Of a stretch of DNA of 22,200 bases, positions 1 to 5,793 are shown in pieces. The stretch is from a virus: positions 1 to 22,200 of the IMG/VR virus record IMGVR_UViG_3300030333_003244. The stretch is one strand, 5' to 3'. The notes beneath the pieces were generated by a model. That model did no database searches. It was given only the letters and a program-made list of their open reading frames with translations, and was not told the DNA's origin. A program made the translations under genes and the position numbers. Positions within the stretch are counted from its first letter, which is position 1. Every line of letters begins with the position of its first letter.

Positions 1-24
1 CACTACACGTAGGAGGTAGAAAAG

Positions 25-312
25 ATGGCTGAAGTACTAGATAAATTCCCAAAGAACGCAGGTAAAGGGCGTTTCTTTAGTGGCGACCCACAATGGCTAG
101 ATGGGCGTGTTTGGAAGTTGCACCCAGACAGAGATCTTTACATGTATAAAAGCATTAACTCTGCCCGAACAAGTCTCAGATACATGTCCATACAGTATGG
201 TTGGAGCGGTTTTCGTACAAGAGTTAGCTCAGATAATTGTTTGATCATACAATGCTACGAGCTTAGAGGAGAGTGGGACGGAAGCTTTGATTATGATTAT
301 TTGGAAGACTGA
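25..312 (+). CDS. Hypothetical protein, 95 aa
   Basis: I do not recognise the family. The ATG lies 8 bases after a strong ribosome binding site (AGGAGG, 11-16), so the start is well supported. The protein is soluble in character, rich in Tyr, Trp, Arg and Asp, with no signal peptide or membrane segment. It opens with a short Lys/Gly-rich stretch and ends in an acidic tail (DYDYLED). The aromatic and charged pattern would suit a small nucleic-acid or protein-binding phage early protein, but that is only a guess. It precedes the replication operon and is separated from it by a 107-base leader carrying a promoter candidate and a hairpin, so it may belong to an upstream transcription unit. Confidence 0.7.
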   Translation: MAEVLDKFPKNAGKGRFFSGDPQWLDGRVWKLHPDRDLYMYKSINSARTSLRYMSIQYGWSGFRTRVSSDNCLIIQCYELRGEWDGSFDYDYLED

Positions 313-314
313 GG

Positions 315-343
315 TTGCAAAACAAAATGTCACACCCTATATT
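315..343 (+). promoter_or_regulatory. Candidate sigma70-type promoter for the replication operon
   Basis: A TTGCAA box (315-320) and a TATATT box (338-343) are separated by exactly 17 bases. They match the sigma70 consensus at 4 of 6 and 5 of 6 positions. This lies in the only sizeable non-coding gap of the left block, just after the 95-aa gene. The expected transcription start is about 350-351, immediately at the foot of the hairpin that follows. The call rests on sequence match and position only. Confidence 0.45.
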
Positions 344-350
344 TATACTG

Positions 351-401
351 TACTTAGTACCAAACTCTCTGAGTTAAACGAAGAGAGTTTGATACTAAGT
401 A
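351..401 (+). promoter_or_regulatory. 20-bp hairpin in the leader of the replication operon
   Basis: Arms 351-370 and 382-401 are complementary over 20 positions with a single A:C mismatch (360/392), around an 11-base loop. Neither strand has a T tract after the stem, so it is not a normal intrinsic terminator. It ends 5 bases before the GGAGG ribosome binding site (407-411) of the next gene and starts where the candidate promoter should begin transcription. A 5'-terminal mRNA stabiliser, an RNase III processing site or a dyad operator would all fit. The structure is certain; the role is not. Confidence 0.75.
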
Positions 402-419
402 ATACTGGAGGTTAATTAA

Positions 420-1232
420 ATGGATAGAAAATATCCTATTCACCGAGATGAACAAGGACGATGGGTTCATACTTGGGTAAGACAATCGTCAATCAAAACA
501 GCAGACATGTGCATGGAACGCTTTAGGCATTCCATCTTTGGAACTGTTAGCGAACCAAACAATGATGGCGCTGATCTAGGAACAGCTTGCCATTCAGTAG
601 TTGAAGACGCAATAAATCACATGCGTCAAGGCTTTGATATGAGTTTAACTGACTGTTACCAAGCGCTAGATTATTACTGGGAAATACTCTCAGAGAACGT
701 AGACAATTGGTATTCATACGGTGATTCTCTTACAGCCCACATGATGGGTCGCCAGAAGATAAAAAGCTGGTACGAAAATGTTCTACCAATGATCACAGAC
801 CCAATAGGGGTTGAAGTAGATTTCAACAAGGTCTTGATAGAGGACGATAAACGTGTCGTATATCTCAGAGGCACTGTGGATTTAGTAGAACCGCACATGC
901 TGTGGGATTGGAAGTTCCCTAAGGCTGACTATACGAGAGATCGTTGGCAGTACGACAGGTGGGACGTTCAATCAATTGCCTACACATGGGCATTAGGAAT
1001 CCCTAACTTCAAATTTGGTGTGATGCACAACAAAGGTTGGGGAACAATGGAATTTACACGTAATGACTCAGATCATGAGTGGTTGCGTCAAAAAGTCGCT
1101 AGTATCTGTCAATACGTTGAAACACAACAAGGCACTTATTTGTTGGGTGACAACGGTTGGTGGTGTAGTGAGAAATGGTGTCCAGCTTGGACACAATGTA
1201 AGGGTAAGAAAAGCCCAGAAAGCGAGGAATAA
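420..1232 (+). CDS. Cas4/RecB-like PD-(D/E)XK nuclease with likely Fe-S cluster
   Basis: This is a predicted DNA exonuclease or end-processing nuclease of the RecB/Cas4 superfamily. Visible motifs in order: a lone Cys31 in a CMERFRHS context; H58 and E62 (GTACHSVVE); G151-D154 (RGTVD); D163 and K165 (WDWKF), the metal-binding core; the QxxxY motif Q184-Y188; and a C-terminal cysteine trio C249, C254, C260. One early Cys plus three late ones is the arrangement that holds a [4Fe-4S] cluster in Cas4 and AddB nucleases. At 270 aa it is slightly longer than typical Cas4. The start has GGAGG 8 bases upstream. It opens the replication operon, so a role in phage DNA recombination or end resection is more likely than CRISPR spacer capture. 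Superfamily assignment is solid; exact polarity and role are inferred. Confidence 0.85.
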   Translation: MDRKYPIHRDEQGRWVHTWVRQSSIKTADMCMERFRHSIFGTVSEPNNDGADLGTACHSVVEDAINHMRQGFDMSLTDCYQALDYYWEILSENVDNWYSYGDSLTAHMMGRQKIKSWYENVLPMITDPIGVEVDFNKVLIEDDKRVVYLRGTVDLVEPHMLWDWKFPKADYTRDRWQYDRWDVQSIAYTWALGIPNFKFGVMHNKGWGTMEFTRNDSDHEWLRQKVASICQYVETQQGTYLLGDNGWWCSEKWCPAWTQCKGKKSPESEE

Positions 1233-1233
1233 C

Positions 1234-1935
1234 GTGGGATACTCCATGACTCCTTATGAGAGGGCTTCAATAGAAGCTCAAGTCTGCATAAAAGCAGGCG
1301 TAGAAATGGCTGTTGCTGAAATCAGCAACGGTGGTACAGGTGGTGTGTCACTTGCTTTGGCAAATGCACTAGCACTTGCCGAATCACTGGCAGACTTGAA
1401 AGACGTCATAGTCGGTGACAATGCAACTGCACCTACTCCTGTTCCGATGACAACAGAAGCGGATATAAAAGCTGCGTTTCCAAATGCGGTAACGCAAACA
1501 ACTCCTTCTGGACAAACATCACAATACATAGCCGATGAGGATTACTCAGCGGTACATAAAATATTCATGCACGAAAAGGCTAACGGAATCGCTTACGGTT
1601 CAAAAGAGTCTGCGTTCATGGACAACCAAGCTGTTAGGAAGCTCTATGCCGAAGGCGCAAGGCAATTCCCACCAGATTACTGGGCGGAATCCATGCGTGG
1701 TAAAGAAATTCCTACCACAAAGAAAGGCAAATGCGCTCTTGGAGATTTCAAAATCAAAAAGGGTGTTAGCGTTGATGCTGATGGCACTCCCAGTTTGGGG
1801 ACTGGAGATGGCAACCACCCACTAGCCAATAAATCAGGCTACTTCGGTGGATTAGTAAACAACACACCTTTCAATTGGTCAGACCGTCCTGCCCCGATTG
1901 ACCCACAGGGTTGGTTAGCAGGCGTTAATGGCTAA
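1234..1935 (+). CDS. Hypothetical replication-operon protein, 233 aa
   Basis: The family is not recognised. I prefer the GTG start at 1234, two bases after the preceding stop, because GAGGA (1224-1228) sits 5 bases upstream. An in-frame ATG at 1246 (MTPYERAS) is the alternative, and an ATG at 1063 would force a 170-base overlap. The N-terminal part is an Ala/Leu-rich helix (about residues 9-58). A Pro/Thr-rich linker follows (about 65-95), then a mixed domain with a Lys-rich patch near 165-185 and a Gly/Asn/Pro/Trp-rich end. Its place between a nuclease and a helicase, overlapping the latter by 8 bases, suggests an accessory factor such as a DNA-binding or loader protein. Sequence does not prove this. 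Confidence 0.7.
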   Translation: MGYSMTPYERASIEAQVCIKAGVEMAVAEISNGGTGGVSLALANALALAESLADLKDVIVGDNATAPTPVPMTTEADIKAAFPNAVTQTTPSGQTSQYIADEDYSAVHKIFMHEKANGIAYGSKESAFMDNQAVRKLYAEGARQFPPDYWAESMRGKEIPTTKKGKCALGDFKIKKGVSVDADGTPSLGTGDGNHPLANKSGYFGGLVNNTPFNWSDRPAPIDPQGWLAGVNG

Positions 1936-2917
1936 TAAGCGTCTCACTATGACAGACGCCATGAACTTGTTGGGGCAACAGGAAACTGTTGCCCCAACAG
2001 TCGTTCCAAAGGCAAATGGTGTTACAGACACAGACCTAAAGCGATTATTTACACCTAAGTCAGAGCAAATGAAAAGAATGCGCTCTGATCTTCGTGCAGG
2101 CGGAGAGTGGCGCTTTGGGATTGATGCTTTTGACACCGCTACGCTAGGAGGCGCAAGAGCAGGTCAGCTAGTAACGTTGATCGGCAAAACGCATACAGGT
2201 AAAACTATGGTAGCCATGAACATGGTAGCCAAGAACAGGAATCACAGAACACTATGGGTAAGTCCTGACGAGACTGAAACAATGTTCTGGGGTCGTTACT
2301 CAGCTATGCAACTGCAAATACCACAATCAGACTGGCTATCTAGGCTAATGCGACAAGATGAACAAGCTTGGGAACGCACAGCTCAAATAGTCCAAGACCA
2401 GAAAAACCTACACTTTGAGTCTACAGGAATGTCTGTAGATGATTTGGATAAAGCGCTTAGGATAGCTTCAACAGAACTATGGGACGGTGAACGTCCACAT
2501 GTTTTAGTGTATGACTACCTAGAGTTGATACGAGGCGGAAACGGCGATGCACAAAGTGTGCAAGCCAAGATAGAATCCTTCAAACAGCTCGTAAGCGACT
2601 GGCGGATAATAGGCGTTATGCTTCATCAGTCAGGTAGAGGTTCTGGTACTCGTGGAACTGCTGGAGGGATAGACTCAGGTCGTTACGGCTCAACGTCAGA
2701 AAGCCATTTCGTCATTGAAACATGGCGCAGATGGGATGACACAAGCCTAGACGAAGAGACTCGCTCTTGGTATCAAAACGAAATAAGTGTAGGCTTATGG
2801 AAGAACAAGGCTGGCGAAGGCACAAAAGCCGAAGCCAACCTGACGATAGACCCAAGTGGGCGATTGCTTGAAGCAGGTGTTACTTGGGAGCAGAGGGAGC
2901 TAGAGATAGATGTCTAA
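1928..2917 (+). CDS. DnaB/RecA-fold replicative helicase ATPase
   Basis: This is a predicted hexameric helicase motor that unwinds phage DNA at the fork. Walker A is GKTHTGKT (86-93); an acidic H1a-like motif is at 110-117 (WVSPDETE); Walker B is VLVYDYLEL (192-200, D196); an H3-like sensor region includes H233-Q234; and a Gly/Ser-rich H4-like loop lies around 247-268, ending in IETWRR. These follow the order of DnaB and T7 gp4 helicase domains. The usual DnaB N-terminal domain is missing: only about 75 residues precede the ATPase core. The gene overlaps its neighbours by 8 bases on each side, suggesting translational coupling, and is followed directly by the primase gene. A RadA or KaiC-type recombination ATPase is the main alternative. 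Confidence 0.85.
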   Translation: MANKRLTMTDAMNLLGQQETVAPTVVPKANGVTDTDLKRLFTPKSEQMKRMRSDLRAGGEWRFGIDAFDTATLGGARAGQLVTLIGKTHTGKTMVAMNMVAKNRNHRTLWVSPDETETMFWGRYSAMQLQIPQSDWLSRLMRQDEQAWERTAQIVQDQKNLHFESTGMSVDDLDKALRIASTELWDGERPHVLVYDYLELIRGGNGDAQSVQAKIESFKQLVSDWRIIGVMLHQSGRGSGTRGTAGGIDSGRYGSTSESHFVIETWRRWDDTSLDEETRSWYQNEISVGLWKNKAGEGTKAEANLTIDPSGRLLEAGVTWEQRELEIDV

Positions 2918-3926
2918 TATTACGCAAGACTTTACAAATCTATTTAAGGGCTTTCCTAACGCTTTCGGAACTAACGAAGGCGGATGTAAATGGGAAAAAC
3001 CACAGTGGGAAGATCACCTATTTGGTACTCGTGAAGACGACATGATAGGTATTTACCCGATGGTTTACGACCCATACTGCAAGCTAGACATGCAAGGTCC
3101 AGAAGCTTACAACTCTGAGCGCAAATACACAGAAATGCAGCCAGATATGTGGCATTGCATTTGGGGTGCTATAGACATAGACGAAGGTGACGACTCGCTA
3201 GACTACGCTTTTAATGCCCAGACAATACTCAGGGCATTAGACATACCTAGCTGGGTTGAGCTTTCACGGTCTAAAGGATGCCACGTGTGGGTATTTTGCG
3301 AAGAATGGGTTACTGCCAAGCTGATACGTAAAGTATTAAAGGGAGTAATGCAACTAGGCGAAATACCTTATGACGCCGTGTATCCAAAACAGGATTCACT
3401 TGACGGACCAGTTGGCAACTACATGAGATTGCCTTACGGTTGTTTGCGACCTGAAGGTAGACAGATGATGATTAATCACACAGGGGAAGCCTACGACATT
3501 AACTCATTTGTCTTTACGGCAACTGACCGTAAAGCAAGCAAGGTAGCGTTAGAAGCAGCTTCACATATATATAAAGAACCCAAAGCTGACCTACCTCCAC
3601 CACGTGAATACTCCAAAGAGCCATTAATGACAATGGACGGTTCTAAATTACGTGGCGCAGCCCGAAGAATGTATGATGACGGACCAGTTGAATATTTCCT
3701 CACAGGACAAGGCGCAGGTCGTGGACGACACGGTTTCCTTCACAGGTTTGCAAGAGCAATGTGGGAGTCAAAGTATAATCGTAGTGATATAGTATCATGG
3801 ACAACAGACTTAGACTCTCGTCTTGGACTATGGTTTCAAGAGGGACCGAAATTTTCGGGGAGGCGTGATGGGCAAAAACAAATCCAAAGAATCGTTGATG
3901 ACGCAGGTTCAAGAGCCACACATTGA
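2910..3926 (+). CDS. Archaeo-eukaryotic-type (AEP) DNA primase
   Basis: This enzyme is predicted to make primers for phage DNA synthesis. The catalytic domain shows the AEP pattern: the metal-binding DID at 89-91; SRSKGCH at 119-125, matching the SxxxGxH nucleotide-binding motif; YPKQ at 158-161; and YMRLPYG at 171-177. A second part (about 240-338) has a helical, Arg-rich segment (GRGRHGFLHRFARA...) resembling primase C-terminal domains. At 338 aa it is a stand-alone primase, not the primase-polymerase fusion seen in some plasmids. The SD-like AGGGAG (2894-2899) lies 10 bases upstream of the ATG. The helicase is directly upstream with an 8-base overlap, so the two probably form the phage primosome. 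Whether it also has polymerase activity, as some AEPs do, cannot be told. Confidence 0.85.
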   Translation: MSNITQDFTNLFKGFPNAFGTNEGGCKWEKPQWEDHLFGTREDDMIGIYPMVYDPYCKLDMQGPEAYNSERKYTEMQPDMWHCIWGAIDIDEGDDSLDYAFNAQTILRALDIPSWVELSRSKGCHVWVFCEEWVTAKLIRKVLKGVMQLGEIPYDAVYPKQDSLDGPVGNYMRLPYGCLRPEGRQMMINHTGEAYDINSFVFTATDRKASKVALEAASHIYKEPKADLPPPREYSKEPLMTMDGSKLRGAARRMYDDGPVEYFLTGQGAGRGRHGFLHRFARAMWESKYNRSDIVSWTTDLDSRLGLWFQEGPKFSGRRDGQKQIQRIVDDAGSRATH

Positions 3927-4257
3927 GTTCATTGTAGAGGGACGACCCAAACCAAAGGGTCGCCCTCGCATGACTCGTAGAGGTAGAGTATATACACCTG
4001 CAGAAACGATAGAAGCTGAAGAGCTATACGCAGAGACAGTCAAAGACAAATACGAGCCAATTGACGGTCCTGTTAGCGTTGTGCTTACATTCAGCAAAGA
4101 GAACACATACGTTCACATCTCCTCCGTAAAGGAATGGAAATCTCCTTTACGTGGAGATCTGGACAATTACATTAAACTGGCTCTTGACGGCATACAACGT
4201 GCAGGGCTTATCGCTAACGATAAACAAGTCGTACACATAGATGCAATAAAGGTATAA
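3868..4257 (+). CDS. rusA: RusA-type Holliday-junction resolvase
   Basis: This is a predicted dimeric metal-dependent endonuclease that cuts four-way DNA junctions and helps resolve branched phage DNA before packaging. The N-terminal beta strand and basic loop (GRPKPKGRPRMTRRGR, 25-40) are typical. The catalytic region GDLDNYIKLALDG carries D97, D99, N100, K103 and D107, and D118 follows in ANDKQV; these are the expected acidic and lysine positions. At 129 aa it is close to E. coli RusA (120 aa). I chose the ATG at 3868 because GGGGAGG (3857-3863) precedes it by 4 bases; an upstream ATG at 3823 has no such site. The gene overlaps the primase 3' end by 59 bases in another frame. Confidence 0.9.
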   Translation: MGKNKSKESLMTQVQEPHIEFIVEGRPKPKGRPRMTRRGRVYTPAETIEAEELYAETVKDKYEPIDGPVSVVLTFSKENTYVHISSVKEWKSPLRGDLDNYIKLALDGIQRAGLIANDKQVVHIDAIKV

Positions 4258-4259
4258 CT

Positions 4260-4697
4260 ATGAGCTTTAAAGATAGACCATTTGAAACACGGTTCAAAGC
4301 TATGGGTGACATAGCAGAAACTGCGTTTGAAGAAAGATACGGAGCAAACTTTGTGAGGTTTGGTCTAAATAGACCACCTCTCAAAATGAGCGCTCTTCCA
4401 CCAGTAATAAGATACACACCTGATTATCTAACCTCTAACGCCTTCGTTGAGGTACAGGGACTAGGTGGAGATCAAATGTTCAAATTAAAACTAGACAAAC
4501 TTGAAGCATTAAGTTTCTGGAACAATATACATCCAGTACTTTTATACGTGTACGATTCCCACAAAGATAGGGATAACACCCTTGATTGGAAAACATTAAC
4601 AAGTTTGTGTCAAGAAGCAAAAATAGATACATTTCCAGAAGGAAAAAAGTACTATGCGGTCCCTGCTACCCTAATATGGGTAAATGGGGAAACGTGA
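4260..4697 (+). CDS. Small PD-(D/E)XK-like nuclease
   Basis: This is probably a small restriction-endonuclease-fold nuclease of 145 aa. The pattern is an early helix with E20 (GDIAETAFEERYG), then TPDYL with D55, a short strand with E64-V65-Q66 (FVEVQGLG), and a Lys-rich helix (FKLKLDKLEAL, 74-84). That matches the E...PD...ExK core, with Gln at the last position instead of Lys; known active members of the superfamily tolerate this change or move the Lys to the next helix. It starts 2 bases after the resolvase stop, with a modest AAAGG site (4248-4252), so it is probably cotranslated. A role in junction or end processing is plausible. Assignment is from motif pattern only. Confidence 0.65.
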   Translation: MSFKDRPFETRFKAMGDIAETAFEERYGANFVRFGLNRPPLKMSALPPVIRYTPDYLTSNAFVEVQGLGGDQMFKLKLDKLEALSFWNNIHPVLLYVYDSHKDRDNTLDWKTLTSLCQEAKIDTFPEGKKYYAVPATLIWVNGET

Positions 4698-5061
4698 CTT
4701 CATACTTGATCCAATAGAAGCATCTTGGATATTTGATAAAGCATACAGCAAACAAAAACATAAAGTAGCAACAGCTATTGAAGCGTTAATGCTTGCTGAA
4801 CCCCTTCAAGACCCTCAAGTGTCTTTAGAAGAACAACATCAGCTACGAGAAATCCTCGTTGGCGCCTTAGATGAGTTAGAGCCTATTGAGCTTTGGATAA
4901 TAAATGCGTTACTGTTTGAAAAGTTGAGTCTGAGAGAAGTTCAGCATATACTTTCCATTCCCAAAACGACTTTAGCTCGGAAACGAGACAAAATACTCCT
5001 CAAGCTACGCAAGAAGATTGAGGAAATACCCGAAGTACAGGAGTACTTAAATGGAGAATGA
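4684..5061 (+). CDS. Sigma-region-4-like helix-turn-helix protein
   Basis: A 125-aa protein whose C-terminal half looks like sigma factor region 4 or a LuxR/ArpU-type helix-turn-helix. The segment from about 64 to 110 (ELEPIELWII... then EKLSLREVQHILSIPKTTLARK) has the spacing of a DNA-reading helix pair, followed by a very basic helix (RDKILLKLRKK). The first 60 residues are helical and lack an obvious region 2, so it is not a full sigma factor. The gene overlaps the previous one by 14 bases and the next by 11. Its position at the end of the early operon suggests a phage transcription regulator, for example an early-to-late switch. DNA binding is well supported; its target is unknown. Confidence 0.7.
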   Translation: MGKRDFILDPIEASWIFDKAYSKQKHKVATAIEALMLAEPLQDPQVSLEEQHQLREILVGALDELEPIELWIINALLFEKLSLREVQHILSIPKTTLARKRDKILLKLRKKIEEIPEVQEYLNGE

Positions 5062-5629
5062 ACCAAACTTAAAACCAACCACATGGGAAACAGCAGCATG
5101 TTTAATGGCTTACAGAATAGATGACGCCAGAGAACAAGGACTGCAACACCCCGAAGTAGAACACGGATTTCTAGGTTTACTTACAACCATGAGAAACGAA
5201 TACGATTCCTTCTGCTACAAGGCATACGGCGTCATAGAAGAAGACCTAGACGCTCAAATAGTAGCAAATTGGTTTACAGCATTTGCAACACTAGCTTTAG
5301 ACGCAGGAGAATCACACGAAGATATACACGTCACATCAGCAATAGACATAGTGCCTTTCATAGCCATGAAACAACACGACTACGGACACATGAATATACA
5401 AAGATTTGGGCTAGACGGAATCCTAGTTAGACTGCACGACAAATTAGCACGTTTAGAGAATTTGGAAACCAAACATTATGACGCATCAACTGATGCTCTT
5501 TGCGAAGCAAAAGAAGACACAATAGTAGACATAATCGGCTACAGCATAATTGCGTGCATGTACGCTTATGGTATGTGGATGCTTCCGCTTAGCCCAATGC
5601 CTGAGGATTGGGAAACGGAAGATCTCTAA
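5051..5629 (+). CDS. DUF1599/Nmad1 nucleotide modification-associated protein
   Basis: The C-terminal half (about 105-175) has the DUF1599 (nucleotide modification-associated domain 1) pattern. It contains KQHDYGHMN with K107, D110 and Y111; FGLDGILVRLHDKLARLENL (119-138); and a second acidic motif E155-D156-T157...D160 followed by a hydrophobic helix (IIGYSIIACMYAYG). The family is all-helical and has been linked by comparative genomics to phage base-modification systems; a link to nucleotide-pyrophosphatase-like activity is possible but unproven. The first 100 residues are an unfamiliar extension. AGGAG (5039-5043) lies 7 bases before the ATG. It is the last gene of the plus-strand block and its stop overlaps the stop of the opposing holin-like gene. 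No partner modification enzyme is visible here. Confidence 0.75.
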   Translation: MENEPNLKPTTWETAACLMAYRIDDAREQGLQHPEVEHGFLGLLTTMRNEYDSFCYKAYGVIEEDLDAQIVANWFTAFATLALDAGESHEDIHVTSAIDIVPFIAMKQHDYGHMNIQRFGLDGILVRLHDKLARLENLETKHYDASTDALCEAKEDTIVDIIGYSIIACMYAYGMWMLPLSPMPEDWETEDL

Positions 5630-5793
5630 AGCTCTTTATTAATAGCTCTAGCTACAGGGTTCTTAAAAAGGCAACCACCAATAAACGCTATAGCAGCGTC
5701 TCCACCGATGGTTCCAACTGCTGCAAGTACTACAGCAGCGCAAACACCTACAATTGTAAGTATTTCGCCCTTTAATTCACTTATGCTGTCCAT
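5626..5793 (-). CDS. Holin-like small membrane protein, 55 aa
   Basis: A short ORF encoding 55 residues. A short N terminus (MDSISELKGE) precedes a long hydrophobic stretch (11-30, ILTIVGVCAAVVLAAVGTIG), a GD turn, a second weaker hydrophobic stretch (33-43) and a basic tail with K44, R49 and K53. The ATG at 5793 has GGAGA 5 bases upstream, and the first 13 bases overlap the end of the endolysin gene. A small membrane protein translated directly after an amidase gene is the classic setting for a holin, which permeabilises the inner membrane so the endolysin can reach the wall. Length and position fit; no specific holin family is recognised. It also covers the otherwise empty stretch between the two convergent gene blocks. 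Confidence 0.65.
   Translation of the reverse strand: MDSISELKGEILTIVGVCAAVVLAAVGTIGGDAAIAFIGGCLFKNPVARAINKEL

Noticed and set aside
340-347. T4-type late promoter box (TATAAATA) on the minus strand
   Set aside because: The eight bases match exactly, but the box would drive transcription leftward, antisense to the 95-aa gene. In an AT-rich gap this is probably chance.
351-401. Intrinsic terminator after the 95-aa gene
   Set aside because: The stem is strong, but no T tract follows on either strand and the next gene's ribosome site begins 5 bases later.
420-1232. Part of a phage-borne CRISPR-Cas system
   Set aside because: The nuclease is Cas4-like, but no repeat array, Cas1, Cas2 or effector gene is in the window.
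1063-1233. Longer N terminus for the 233-aa protein
   Set aside because: The extension lies wholly inside the nuclease gene in another frame, and better-placed starts exist at 1234 and 1246.
3823-3867. Longer N terminus for the RusA-type protein
   Set aside because: The upstream ATG has no ribosome site, while the ATG at 3868 follows a near-perfect one. Known RusA lengths also favour the shorter form.
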